NCBI RefSeq assembly: GCF_963677875.1
Contig: NZ_OY782570.1
Location: 62,001 to 126,000 of the forward strand
Origin: Thiomicrorhabdus sp.
GTDB taxonomy: Bacteria; Pseudomonadota; Gammaproteobacteria; Thiomicrospirales; Thiomicrospiraceae
Length of the DNA stretch: 64,000 nucleotides
Direction of reading: 5' to 3'
Below are positions 26,660 to 35,900 of this stretch, piece after piece; within the stretch, counting starts at the first letter, position 1, and every line of letters begins with the position of its first letter. The notes under the pieces were generated by a model, which did not search any database, was not told the DNA's origin, and was given only the letters and a program-made list of their open reading frames with translations. The position numbers and the translations under genes are program-made.

Positions 26660-26681
26660 GTATTTTAAAATCCGAACCAAG

Positions 26682-26704
26682 CGACTCGAATCCCAATCGA
26701 GTCG
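26682..26704. other. Second hairpin in the convergent interval
   Basis: CGACTCGA and TCGAGTCG, 8-bp perfect arms around 7 bases, lie 21 bp beyond the lipoprotein stop. A weak T-run follows on the minus strand, so it may help to end that transcript. Confidence 0.45.
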
Positions 26705-26724
26705 GCCTGACTTCCGTTAACTTA

Positions 26725-28245
26725 TTATTTTGCGACTGCTATGGGTGTCGGAGCAGGCGTTGCATGCTCCAGCGGTGTGATTAAGCAACCTTCAGCCGGA
26801 GGCGTTGCGAGAACATCTTCGTAAATCACCTCACAGGTCGGTTTCGTATCGTAATATGAGTAATCATATGAAATGGAACGATATGCCGCCATTTGTGCGT
26901 CGCTTGAAGTCGCAGACAGATCGCCGGTATCGTCGCGATCGTAATAGGAATTTTGCGTCAGTAGTCGATTTTCCGAGTCATAAGTATAAACCGTAAAATC
27001 GGTGTAAGCACCATCGGCATCCGGGTCTCGTGCAAAAGACAGACGGTTGTTGTTTTCGTCATAGGTGTAGATTTGCACATAGTTCTCTACGGTAAAGTCG
27101 CTATCTAAGCTTTGCCCCATTGTCAATCGGTTGCCATTCTCGTCATAGGTGTAGATATACGTGCCTGGATTGATATTGCCGTCATTATCCGTACTCCATG
27201 TTCTGAGTATTTGTCCGGCTGAATTCAATTCAGTCCAATTTGTTGAGCGCGTGGTGTCAGGTATGTCTGGGTCTTGGCTACCGATAACATTCTCTTTTTT
27301 GATGGTCAGGTTGCCTGTCGCAGCATCGGTTGAGTATTGATAAAAGTCGGCCGTGTCATAAGCAGGGTCACCATTTTTATCCAGATCACCGTCATGGTTT
27401 TCCTGGCTTAAAATCCGTCCCTCCGAATCGTAGCTGTAAAGATAGGTAATCACGCGAATGCCATCGCCGTCCATATCATCTTCGAGTTTGATTTGCTTGC
27501 CATTGGTTTCGAATGTATGGGTCTTGATGCGAGTGGGTGAGGTTGACGTATCGCCGTCATAGTCGGTTACGGTGACCACATCCAGTCCATCACTATTTTT
27601 GGTGTATTCGTAAGTAGTGGTTTCTTGAACCACGTTGTTATTATCCAGATATTCGTATTTAGTCACTCGGCCTTGAGAGTCAAGCGTGTAATTTGTGGTT
27701 TCTTGAATTTTTCCCTCGTTATTGACGTCCTCTGATTGGATCAGGATGCCTTCGTCGTTATAAGTGTTGTCAGTGGCGGTATAGGTACCGTATAAACTGC
27801 TTTCGAATTTGGCGACTTTGGTTCGTGAATCATCCAGTGTCCGACTAAAAATTCGATCCCAGTTGCCGTCTGCGGGATCGAATTCGAACCAATGGCCGAG
27901 TTCTATGCTTCTTAAGGTTGCGCCTTCGCCTTCAGTCTCTTTTAAATTATCCAGCGCGCCATAGCTTCCCATGCCCTCGGTCAAAGGGACATTGTTGAGT
28001 GTATGTGAAACCCACACTGACATATACTTTTCTTCCCGGTCTGGGTAGCGGCCATCTTCGCCAATGAGTTTTGTAACCGCCCAAAGTTCGGAAGGTTCAA
28101 TTGTGGTGTCGGGATTAGTGCTGCTTGTGTTATCCGTATTGTCCGTTAGAGTTGCGTCGGCGCTGGAACCTCCTCCACATGCGCTTAGCCCGAGTGCTGC
28201 AATGATGGCTGCAGTCATGGTTTTTAATTGGATATTTGCTTTCAT
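26725..28245 (-). CDS. Lipoprotein with YD/RHS-like repeats
   Basis: A 506-residue secreted protein. The signal peptide ends in the lipobox GLSACGGG (Cys near residue 23), followed by a Ser/Asp/Thr-rich linker. From about residue 150 it is a series of repeats of the kind YTYDENGNRL, YEYTKNSDGL and YSYDSEGRIL, typical of YD/RHS repeats that form beta-strand coils in RHS and teneurin-like proteins. No toxin or RHS core domain follows; the C-terminus is short. Asp-x-Asp-x-Asp stretches suggest calcium binding. ATG 28245 has GGAGAGAAAG upstream; the frame extends 8 codons further without support. Location is probably the outer membrane or cell surface; function unknown. Confidence 0.8.
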   Translation of the reverse strand: MKANIQLKTMTAAIIAALGLSACGGGSSADATLTDNTDNTSSTNPDTTIEPSELWAVTKLIGEDGRYPDREEKYMSVWVSHTLNNVPLTEGMGSYGALDNLKETEGEGATLRSIELGHWFEFDPADGNWDRIFSRTLDDSRTKVAKFESSLYGTYTATDNTYNDEGILIQSEDVNNEGKIQETTNYTLDSQGRVTKYEYLDNNNVVQETTTYEYTKNSDGLDVVTVTDYDGDTSTSPTRIKTHTFETNGKQIKLEDDMDGDGIRVITYLYSYDSEGRILSQENHDGDLDKNGDPAYDTADFYQYSTDAATGNLTIKKENVIGSQDPDIPDTTRSTNWTELNSAGQILRTWSTDNDGNINPGTYIYTYDENGNRLTMGQSLDSDFTVENYVQIYTYDENNNRLSFARDPDADGAYTDFTVYTYDSENRLLTQNSYYDRDDTGDLSATSSDAQMAAYRSISYDYSYYDTKPTCEVIYEDVLATPPAEGCLITPLEHATPAPTPIAVAK

Positions 28246-29103
28246 GCTACTTTCTCTCCAGGTATCCATTGTATCCGTCGGTTTTTGTTAAACCGGGGAA
28301 TGCCCGGTTTTTTGTTCTATCAGTTATTCTAAATTGCTGTCGGATGGCGGCCTATAGGGGGCTTGAGCTATCGGCGTAAGGAGTGGAAAAAGGCTTTTTT
28401 AGAGCAGATGGAGGGGCGTTTTCTTAAACTAAAAGAGGTGGGATAAGTGTTTTTTCGGTTTTTTTTGAATTTTTTGTGCGTTCAATTTTAGAATTGAAGA
28501 AATTTCAATAGGTAGAATTGGCCTGCAAAGAGGGGGAGACGTTAACAAAGACGTTGGGGAAAAGTATAGGAAAGCATAGGAAAGAGTCGCAAAATGCCGT
28601 TGATAGCCTTGATTCACCGTTGTTAATCGCCTGCAGTGCCCCGAAATTGACGTGGAAGACCTCGCTTATAGGAGTGATCTTTCTGCGGGCAGCTTAAGTG
28701 TAGACTCAGAATGCATAGCAACGGAAATGATATGATCGGAAAAGGGATTTCGCTGTTAAAAGAAGAAAGCGGCGAGAAGCGATGAAATTGGTTTCTGTCT
28801 GATTACCGCCCGATTGGTGACGGCATGGCATTTTGCCCGCCGGCGGCATTGTGTTGGAAAACGAACTGTCAGGCGAAACCAGTTATGTTGATGCCATGTC
28901 GATGCTGGCGGTATGGCCGCTTATAGCGATGGCATTCACTTTGATAGTCAGCAGGTAGTATTTGAATGTTATCAGCAAAGGTTCGGGTGCTGTATTCTGT
29001 TGTTTCTTCAACTACTCGCCCAAATTGCTGGATGGCGTTCATCTTGATAGGCTTGTGATGCATATGCATTCAGTAGGAGTGCATTAAGTAGGAGGGTGAT
29101 TCG
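28246..29103. other. 858-bp non-coding interval
   Basis: No credible gene. The left part holds the lipoprotein promoter. In 28780-29090 short protein-like runs appear in changing frames (for example GGIVLENELSGETSYVDAM on the plus strand near 28846), which may be the remains of a decayed gene; I cannot name it. A strong GGAGG site near 29091 belongs to the Nudix gene. Confidence 0.45.
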
Positions 29104-29568
29104 GTGCAGACAATTCGAATGAAAAACACCGCTAAGGGGATTCTGTTGCAGAATGATCAGATTCTTCTGCTGCGTAAAGAGTATCCTGACGGTCGGGTTG
29201 TTTATACTTTACCGGGTGGAACCCAGGAAGCAGGCGAGCCATTGGAGGAGTCGGTTGTACGCGAAGTATGGGAAGAGGTCGGTGCCAAGGTGCGGGTTCG
29301 ATCTTTGCAAAAAGTTTACGAACATCAACGGCCGTCCAAATCTGACCCACATCTTGTCAAATACAAGGTTGAGTTTGCTTTTTTGTGTGAGCTGACAGAA
29401 CCTTATGTTCCGCATAACGGTTTGCATCCAGACCCCAGTCAGGCAGGCGTGGAATGGCTGACTCTGGAGGCGCTGAAGGGAAAACGGCTGGATCCGCAAC
29501 CGCTTGCGGAACTCCTGAATGAAGTGCTGCAGGGCAAGGGTGTCTGCTATCATAATTTAACCGACTGA
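29104..29568 (+). CDS. Nudix hydrolase
   Basis: A 154-residue protein carrying a full Nudix box, starting GGTQEAGEPLEES and ending REVWEEVG (the G-x5-E-x7-R-E-U-x-E-E-x-G-U pattern), at about residues 39-61. It cleaves a nucleoside diphosphate linked to another moiety; the substrate is unknown. It starts with GTG at 29104, with GGAGG 8 bases upstream. The class D enzyme gene follows 37 bp later on the same strand and may share the transcript. Confidence 0.87.
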   Translation: MQTIRMKNTAKGILLQNDQILLLRKEYPDGRVVYTLPGGTQEAGEPLEESVVREVWEEVGAKVRVRSLQKVYEHQRPSKSDPHLVKYKVEFAFLCELTEPYVPHNGLHPDPSQAGVEWLTLEALKGKRLDPQPLAELLNEVLQGKGVCYHNLTD

Positions 29569-29605
29569 TCCCTGCGCTTTCAAGACATAGTTCAAGGACG
29601 AAAAC

Positions 29606-30367
29606 ATGCAAAAATGGTTAGCGATTCTCTGTTGGTTGTCGGTGGTTTTTCCTGCCGCCGCGGATGAACGGGAACTCCGTGAACTGTTCTCGGAACGGCA
29701 AGTTCAGGGGACTTTGATGCTCTCTTCACTGAAGGGAGAACAGACATTTATACACAATGAACAACGCGCCGGCCAGCGTTTTACGCCAGCGTCGACTTTT
29801 AAGATTCTGAATACGTTGATTGCTGTGCAGCAAGGTGCGGTTTCGGGGCCGGATTTTCTGTTTAAGTGGAGCGGCGAGCATTACGATTTTTCTGCCTGGA
29901 ATCGGGATCTGACTTTGCGAGACGCTTTTCAGGTTTCCTGCGTATGGTGTTATCAGCGCTTGGCATCGAAAATTGGTAGCGAGGTGTATCGACAATCTCT
30001 TCGAAGTCTGCATTATGGGCGTTTGCAGGAACCGTTCAAAACAACGACCTTCTGGCTGGATGGGGCTTTGAAAGTCAGTGCCCGAGAACAGGTAGCGTTT
30101 TTGAAAGCGGTTTTCCGGCAGGATCTGCCTTTTTCCCGTCAGGCTTATTCGACACTGAAAAGTGTGATGCTGGTGGAAAAAACGCCGGCTTACACCCTTG
30201 AAGCGAAGTCCGGGTGGTCGAATCACATCGGCTGGTATATCGGTTATGTCGAAACGCGGGACGATGTATGGTTTTTCGCTTTGAATATGGATGTGCGGGA
30301 CTCGAAACGACTGCCTTTGCGAAAGTCTCTGGTGCTGGAGGCGCTTAAGTTAAAAGAGATTCTCTAG
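29606..30367 (+). CDS. Class D (OXA-type) beta-lactamase family protein
   Basis: A 253-residue secreted serine hydrolase with a signal peptide (cut expected after FPAAA near residue 19). The class D motifs are Ser63-Thr-Phe-Lys66, Ser111-Cys-Val113 (usual S-x-V), Tyr-Gly-Arg in LHYGRLQ (the usual Y-G-N is changed), the Trp in FWLDGAL, and Lys201-Ser-Gly203. Lys66 would be the carboxylated base. Replacement of the Asn in Y-G-N is unusual, though position 3 varies among environmental members. Nothing nearby points to a mobile element, so it is an intrinsic gene. It hydrolyses beta-lactams by family; activity here is not established. Confidence 0.87.
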   Translation: MQKWLAILCWLSVVFPAAADERELRELFSERQVQGTLMLSSLKGEQTFIHNEQRAGQRFTPASTFKILNTLIAVQQGAVSGPDFLFKWSGEHYDFSAWNRDLTLRDAFQVSCVWCYQRLASKIGSEVYRQSLRSLHYGRLQEPFKTTTFWLDGALKVSAREQVAFLKAVFRQDLPFSRQAYSTLKSVMLVEKTPAYTLEAKSGWSNHIGWYIGYVETRDDVWFFALNMDVRDSKRLPLRKSLVLEALKLKEIL

Positions 30368-30461
30368 GTTCGCGCTAGTCTGTTCGGGACAAATGCGCTA
30401 TAGAGTCTCGAAAGATGCGAATGAAACACAGCAGGTTAATGAAAGACAGAAAGGACATTAA

Positions 30462-30863
30462 ATGATGACGCATAAAACGTCTTCTCACTGGTTGCAATGG
30501 GGTAGCGGGTTACTGTTTGTGGCTGTTGCGGCCGGGGCCTTCGGCGCACATGGTTTACAGGAAGTATTTTCCGAAAAACAGCTGAATGTCTGGCATAAAG
30601 CGGTGAATTATCAAATAATTCACGCTTTTGCTCTGATTGCGGTTGCGATATTCATCAAAGTATTTCCACAAAGGAAAAGCATATGGAATCAGGCCGGCTG
30701 GGGGTTCTGGAGCGGGATTTTGCTCTTTAGCGGCAGTTTGTATTTATGGGGTTTGACTGGAATGAAATTTCTGGTGTTCTTAACGCCGATAGGCGGGACA
30801 GCATTCTTAATCGGTTGGGGGTTAGTGTTTGTCGGCGCGCGAAGAATCGCGGTTTCCCGTTAG
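30462..30863 (+). CDS. DUF423-family small membrane protein
   Basis: A 133-residue protein with four hydrophobic segments. The family signature is GAFGAHGLQE near residues 25-34, followed by WHKAVNYQIIHAFALIAVA and a C-terminal LTPIGGTAFLIGW. Function unknown; members occur across Gammaproteobacteria and Bacilli. Confidence 0.88.
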   Translation: MMTHKTSSHWLQWGSGLLFVAVAAGAFGAHGLQEVFSEKQLNVWHKAVNYQIIHAFALIAVAIFIKVFPQRKSIWNQAGWGFWSGILLFSGSLYLWGLTGMKFLVFLTPIGGTAFLIGWGLVFVGARRIAVSR

Positions 30864-30926
30864 GCCTTACGGCGTCGAATCCGGTGGGGGCCTTTTCGTC
30901 ATTTCAGGTTTTGACAGGGTATCGGT

Positions 30927-31514
30927 ATGGACTTTGAAGGTCTGATCTCTGAGTACGGTTATTTGGCCGTTTTCATCGGTTCGTTTCTGGAAGGTGAGAC
31001 CGTTCTGATCATTGGCGGATTTCTCGCGCACAATGGCCACTTGGCTTTACAGTGGGTGATGCTGTCGGCGGCACTTGGTTCTTTTTTCGGCGATCAGCTT
31101 TACTATTATATCGGGCGCTACAAGGGCAAAAGCTATCTGGAATCCAAACCTTCGTGGAAGAGACGCAGTGATAAGGTTTTTGATTATCTGAATCGCCATC
31201 CTGTGTTGTTTATTCTCGGTTTCCGCTTTATGTACGGTTTGAGGACCGTCGCGCCGTTTGTTATCGGCGCCAGTGGTTTTCCACCGCTTCGCTACACGAT
31301 TCTGAATGTCGTGGGGGTGACTCTCTGGGCAATTGCGATCGGCAGTTTGGGTTATTATCTGGGGCGTTTTGCAGAACAAATCCTTAATGATGTGCAGAAG
31401 TATGAACTGTGGATTCTTGGATTTATTGCCCTGACGGCTTTTAGTTATTGGGTTTACCGCCTTCGAAAAACCCGCCGCGAAGCTTGTATTCGGAGTGATC
31501 AAGCGGGCGATTGA
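30927..31514 (+). CDS. DedA-family membrane protein
   Basis: A 195-residue inner-membrane protein of the DedA/Tvp38 (SNARE-associated) family, which is linked to undecaprenyl-phosphate or lipid recycling and to membrane homeostasis. Motifs: FLEGETVLIIGGFLA (Glu near residue 25), GSFFGDQLYYYIGRYKG, and FRFMYGLRTVAPFVIG (Arg-x3-Gly-x-Arg). Lys/Arg-rich C-terminus. Confidence 0.9.
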   Translation: MDFEGLISEYGYLAVFIGSFLEGETVLIIGGFLAHNGHLALQWVMLSAALGSFFGDQLYYYIGRYKGKSYLESKPSWKRRSDKVFDYLNRHPVLFILGFRFMYGLRTVAPFVIGASGFPPLRYTILNVVGVTLWAIAIGSLGYYLGRFAEQILNDVQKYELWILGFIALTAFSYWVYRLRKTRREACIRSDQAGD

Positions 31515-31723
31515 ATTCTAGTCGTCTGTTTTGCATGTCAATTTTATTATAATTCAATAGTTCTTTTATTTATCTGTTAAGTCTTTTTACTTGCTCTGTG
31601 CGCTTGGTGTAATGTAGCCCGAAAGAAACCATCGGCCGGGAGTGGCCCGTTATTGAATCTTTAGCGAATGTTCAAGATCTGCATGGTTTCTTTTATAGAA
31701 AAATCAGAGAAAGGAAAAATAGA

Positions 31724-32785
31724 ATGAAAAAGAGTGCCAGCGTGTTATTGCTTTCAACGCTTTCAGGGGGGCTAACTGCCTGTGGTGGCGGAGATTCTGG
31801 ATCCGGCGGCAGCAATGTAAGCCTTTTCACTCCTTCGGATACAGTTCCCAAAGTCGCAGAAATCGTCATTACCGATGAAAATGCTTTGGCGGTAGCCAAA
31901 TCGGCAGCGAAAATGCTGAATGACAGTCTGACGACCGCGTCTTTGAATGAATTTATGGATGCCTTTGCAGCGGCCTCGAACCCGGTTGCGGGTTCTGAAC
32001 AGAGTTTTCTCAAACGGATTGCTGATCTGAATCGGGAGCGGTTTTCTGGCCTGAATGAAAATTCAGCAACCTATCCTGTCGGTGTGGAAGTAAATAAGCA
32101 ACAAAATTGTCCCATTTCGGGATCGGTTCAGGTCTACTTTGTCGGTGAGGATTCTCAAGATCCGTTTCACTACATCGGGGATTATGGAAAACTCATTTAT
32201 GACCATTGCGTGGAGTCGCGCGACGGCACCCTGTATGAACAGGATGGAACCACGGAATTCAAAGTTAACGACGGCTCCGAATCTTACAGTAACACCGAGA
32301 TGGCCTTCGACAATTATAGAATGACTTATGAAGAGGTTTCGCTCTACAGTGACGCCAGCCGCATCAATATTCAGGAATGGGGAGAAACCTCAGCGTTTGA
32401 CTATAAATACGTTTTGGTAACGAATGGAGACCTGAATTTTTCGTTTCAGGGACAAGAATCCAATTTGAAATACAATCAATTTACCGATCAGGTTGTGGAA
32501 GGTGAAGAGGGGGCCGGTGCAATGTCTTATCGGTATGACGGCCTGTACGATTACGGAATTAACGGGGATTTTCAGGGAGCGCTTGAAATTCGGACCGGTG
32601 AGCCGTTTATCGTTTACTACGGCGAAGACTTTCCAAGGTCCGGCCAGGCAGTCTGGCAGGGGGTCAGCGGTTCGATACGGATGACGATCTTTTCACAGGA
32701 AGAAGTGCAGATTGAATTGGACGGGGATGATGACGGCGACTATGAATCTTCCGAGGTGTTTACCTGGGCAGAATTGATCGCTTAA
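31724..32785 (+). CDS. Lipoprotein of unknown function
   Basis: A 353-residue protein with a signal peptide ending in the lipobox LTACGGG (Cys near residue 20) and a Gly/Ser linker. The rest is mostly beta-rich and acidic, with no recognised domain. The next gene starts at GTG one base after its stop and encodes a beta-barrel-like protein, so the two are translationally linked and may act together at the outer membrane. Confidence 0.78.
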   Translation: MKKSASVLLLSTLSGGLTACGGGDSGSGGSNVSLFTPSDTVPKVAEIVITDENALAVAKSAAKMLNDSLTTASLNEFMDAFAAASNPVAGSEQSFLKRIADLNRERFSGLNENSATYPVGVEVNKQQNCPISGSVQVYFVGEDSQDPFHYIGDYGKLIYDHCVESRDGTLYEQDGTTEFKVNDGSESYSNTEMAFDNYRMTYEEVSLYSDASRINIQEWGETSAFDYKYVLVTNGDLNFSFQGQESNLKYNQFTDQVVEGEEGAGAMSYRYDGLYDYGINGDFQGALEIRTGEPFIVYYGEDFPRSGQAVWQGVSGSIRMTIFSQEEVQIELDGDDDGDYESSEVFTWAELIA

Positions 32786-32786
32786 G

Positions 32787-33569
32787 GTGTGGCGCCAATT
32801 TATCATTCCGGCTTTTTGTTGCCTGATCGCTCCCGCCAACGTTTTTGGGAGCGATTTTTCATTTGCTGTCGGCGCACGTGCGATTGCCTGGGAGGAGGTT
32901 TCTCTGGACGGCCAACGTCTGGTCAGCGAAACAGGCGTACTTCCTCTGCTGGCTTTGGCAGCCGATATTCCTTTTTCTTCCGACTGGATGCTCTCGGCCT
33001 TTGCCAATCATAGTCGCGGCGAATTGGAATACGACGGCCGTTTGCAAAGTGGTAACAGCTTTCGCTCCAGCACACGGGCGGAAACGCTTTCTTTTGGAGT
33101 GTCTCTGATTTCTCCGACGATCAAACAGGCCTTCGGTGCCGCACACTCCTTGCAGTTTGGCATCGGTTTTACCAACCGGAGTCGACGGATTTCCGGCAGC
33201 GCCGGAGTTTCGGAATTGCGGGAAGAATATCATCTTCCGGCTATTCGCTTGGGTTGGCATGCCCAATGGCCTTTTCTGCATACGGCGTTCATTACCGAAT
33301 ATCATTACGATTCGTCTGTGAAAGTGACGGTGCCTGATCAGGCATACGGCTCTATCAGATTGCCGGAATGCCTCTCGTTTCGCCTTGAGTTCTCAAAGCC
33401 TCTGTTAAAAAAGCTCTCGGCCAGGCTTGCATGGCAATACTCTCACATGCGGCGTTCCGCAGACTCTGGATTCTATGTTAAAGACGGGACGACACGGATC
33501 GGAAGGATTTCTCAGCCCGAAAATACCCTCGGCGAAGTGGCTTTTTCTTTGCAGTATGCCATCAATTAA
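32787..33569 (+). CDS. Predicted outer-membrane beta-barrel protein
   Basis: A 260-residue protein with a signal peptide (cut expected after ANVFG near residue 21). The sequence alternates short amphipathic strands with polar turns, and ends in a C-terminal strand with a bulky final region (EVAFSLQYAIN), as small 8-10-stranded barrels do. No family recognised. GTG 32787 overlaps the end of the preceding lipoprotein gene by spacing of one base, which supports coupled expression. Confidence 0.68.
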   Translation: MWRQFIIPAFCCLIAPANVFGSDFSFAVGARAIAWEEVSLDGQRLVSETGVLPLLALAADIPFSSDWMLSAFANHSRGELEYDGRLQSGNSFRSSTRAETLSFGVSLISPTIKQAFGAAHSLQFGIGFTNRSRRISGSAGVSELREEYHLPAIRLGWHAQWPFLHTAFITEYHYDSSVKVTVPDQAYGSIRLPECLSFRLEFSKPLLKKLSARLAWQYSHMRRSADSGFYVKDGTTRIGRISQPENTLGEVAFSLQYAIN

Positions 33570-33681
33570 GCCCGCGTCTTTAAGAGGATTTGGATAATCT
33601 TTACAAGATCGTGTTGAGGTATTCCGTTTTACGGTATTCTTGAAAGCGGTTTCTTTTTTTCACAGCCTTGTCGGTAGCGGG

Positions 33682-34269
33682 ATGTATTGCAAAGAGTTTT
33701 TCAGTTTTGCCGCGATTGTGATGACATTCATCGGTTTTTTCCCTTATATCCGCGATATTATTCAAGATCGGATCCGGCCGCATGTTTTTTCGTGGGTGAT
33801 CTGGGGAACGACAACGGCCGTTATTTTTCTGGCTCAGATGGAAGGTGGTGCGGGAAGTGGTGCTTGGCCGATTGGTGTTTCTGCCTTGATTACGTTTTAT
33901 GTGGTGGTTTTGGCGTACCGCAAACGCGGGGATTTGAGTATTACCCGGGTCGATTGGTGTTTCCTGATGGCCGCTTTTGCGTCTTTGCCGTTGTGGTTTC
34001 TGACCTCGGATCCGCTGTATGCCGTGCTTTTGCTGACTTTGATCGATCTGCTCGGCTTCGGGCCGACTTTCCGCAAGGCATATGATTTTCCGTATGAGGA
34101 GCAACCGTTGTTTTTTGCAATTTTCATGCTGCGCAATTTGCTGGTGATTGCCGCCCTGGAGCATTATTCGTGGACAACGGTGACATTTCCTGCCGCGGTC
34201 GCGTTTGTCTGTCTGCTATTGATTGCTACAATTCTATTGCGCCGGGCCAGCTTGGGAAAGGAACACTGA
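33682..34269 (+). CDS. Six-helix membrane protein, PQ-loop/SemiSWEET-like region
   Basis: A 195-residue hydrophobic protein with about six transmembrane segments. The first two resemble a PQ-loop pair (GFFPYIRDIIQDRIRPHVFSWVIW), and conserved Trp/Pro positions recur (GAWPIGVSALITFY). I do not recognise an exact family. ATG 33682 is preferred; an in-frame TTG lies 14 codons upstream. It is convergent with the DUF808 gene, with only one base between their ends. Confidence 0.7.
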   Translation: MYCKEFFSFAAIVMTFIGFFPYIRDIIQDRIRPHVFSWVIWGTTTAVIFLAQMEGGAGSGAWPIGVSALITFYVVVLAYRKRGDLSITRVDWCFLMAAFASLPLWFLTSDPLYAVLLLTLIDLLGFGPTFRKAYDFPYEEQPLFFAIFMLRNLLVIAALEHYSWTTVTFPAAVAFVCLLLIATILLRRASLGKEH

Positions 34270-34270
34270 A

Positions 34271-35173
34271 TCAAGCTTCCGGTGATTTAGGATGTGCAGA
34301 GGAAGGAAGCAGCTTTTTGATGATTGCAACGGCAAGTAAGACAGTTGCACCGATCAAGAGTCCAAGCAGAAGTTCTCCGAGCAAAATGGGCATCCACTGA
34401 ATGGCATGATGAACCGATTCGAGATTGTGAACGAAAATGCCGCCGCCGACTAATAGCATGGCCAGAGTACCGACCACGCCGAGTATGCGAATCAATTTGG
34501 GTAAGGCGGCGATGAGCATGCGCCCGACATTGCGGAACAAAGAGGCCTTAAGTCCGTTTTTTCCCTGCGCATTGTTCACCAGAGCGAAACCGGCATCGTC
34601 CATGCGAACCATGAGCGCCACCAGTCCGTAAACCCCGACGGTTGCCAGCAGGGCGACAAAAGTAACAGCGCCGATTTGAATCGGCAGGGATTGATCGGCA
34701 ACGGAACTGAGAGCGATAATAATGATTTCGATGGAGAGAATGAAATCTGTCAGTATGGCTGAACGGATTTTACGTTTTTCCAGAGTCAGGAGGGTGGTTT
34801 TATCCTCGATTTTCTGCGCTGCCGGAGCAGAGTGATGGCGATGAAACAGGGTTTCGTAAATTTTTTCCGCCCCTTCGTAGCTTAAGTAAATGCCGCCGAG
34901 CAATAGAATCGGTACAATCAGCTGAGGTAAAAAAGCGCTTAATAAAAAGGCGATCGGCAAAATAATCAACTTGTTGAGAAATGCCCCCTTGGTAATGGCC
35001 CATAGTACCGGCAGTTCGCGACTGGCGTGAAAGCCGGAAGCGCGTTGGGCGCCGACGGCAAGGTCGTCTCCGAGTACGCCGACCGTTTGTCGGGTTGCGA
35101 CTTTAGATTGAGTTGCCACGTCGTCGAAAAGGGTGGCGATGTCGTCCAGAATCACGAAAATGCCGCTGGCCAT
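34271..35173 (-). CDS. DUF808-family inner-membrane protein (YedI-like)
   Basis: A 300-residue membrane protein. The start MASGIFVILDDIATLFDDVA and the following TRQTVGVLGDDLAVGAQRAS are characteristic of the family to which E. coli YedI belongs. At least five hydrophobic segments follow, as does a conserved LTDFILSIEIIIIAL. Function unknown. Confidence 0.92.
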   Translation of the reverse strand: MASGIFVILDDIATLFDDVATQSKVATRQTVGVLGDDLAVGAQRASGFHASRELPVLWAITKGAFLNKLIILPIAFLLSAFLPQLIVPILLLGGIYLSYEGAEKIYETLFHRHHSAPAAQKIEDKTTLLTLEKRKIRSAILTDFILSIEIIIIALSSVADQSLPIQIGAVTFVALLATVGVYGLVALMVRMDDAGFALVNNAQGKNGLKASLFRNVGRMLIAALPKLIRILGVVGTLAMLLVGGGIFVHNLESVHHAIQWMPILLGELLLGLLIGATVLLAVAIIKKLLPSSAHPKSPEA

Positions 35174-35315
35174 GTGAAGATCTCCCGAATTGTTTCCTGC
35201 ATGACTGCATCATATCGTTTTTGTCGGAAAGTTACTAAGAAGTCGAAGTGAAATTTAATTGAGGGCCGTTACGGCGTTCATTCAAGATTAAACGCATTCA
35301 GCGGATAGGTGGACA

Positions 35316-35900
35316 ATGAAAGATATTCGAATCTGTTTTTTAGGTGACTCTTTCGTAAACGGCACGGGAGATGAAGAAGCATTGGGTTGGACCGGACGCT
35401 TATGTGCGGATGCTCGCAAAAAAGGTCACGAGGTAACCTGCTACAATCTTGGCGTGCGGCGTAATACCAGTCGCGACGTTTTGCTGAGATGGCAATCTGA
35501 AGTGGCGTTGCGTCTGCCCGGTGAGGTGGATGGTCGAATCGTTTTGTCCTGCGGTGTCAACGATACGGTGATTGAACGAGGCATTCCGCGGGTTCCGCTT
35601 ATGGAATCGATTGAAAATGTCCGTGAACTTTTACTGGGCGCCGAATCCTTTCCGCGGATTCTGATCGGGCCGCCCTGTGTCGGCGAAGACCGGCAGAATC
35701 GGCGTATTCAGGAATTGTCGTCGGCCTATGCGGCTCTGGCCGCAGATTTGCAGATTCCTTTTATCGATCTGTTTGCTGTTTTTCGAGACGATGAAGCATT
35801 TATTCAGGAAATCTCTGCAAATGATGGTTTTCATCCCGGCGCAGTCGGGTATTCGAAAATGGCGGATAGAATTCTGCAGTCGTCGCATTGGTGGTTTTAA
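35316..35900 (+). CDS. SGNH/GDSL-family hydrolase
   Basis: A 194-residue esterase-type protein without signal peptide. Block I holds the nucleophile in CFLGDSFVNGTG (Ser near residue 12), block III is SCGVNDT near residues 88-94, and block V is NDGFHPGAVGYSKMA (Asp and His near 170-173). Cytoplasmic; substrate unknown. It has AGCGGATAGG upstream. Confidence 0.9.
   Translation: MKDIRICFLGDSFVNGTGDEEALGWTGRLCADARKKGHEVTCYNLGVRRNTSRDVLLRWQSEVALRLPGEVDGRIVLSCGVNDTVIERGIPRVPLMESIENVRELLLGAESFPRILIGPPCVGEDRQNRRIQELSSAYAALAADLQIPFIDLFAVFRDDEAFIQEISANDGFHPGAVGYSKMADRILQSSHWWF

Noticed and set aside
33601-34164. 187-codon minus-strand frame opposite the six-helix membrane gene
   Set aside because: Gln/His/Arg-rich antisense translation of a hydrophobic protein; no ribosome site.
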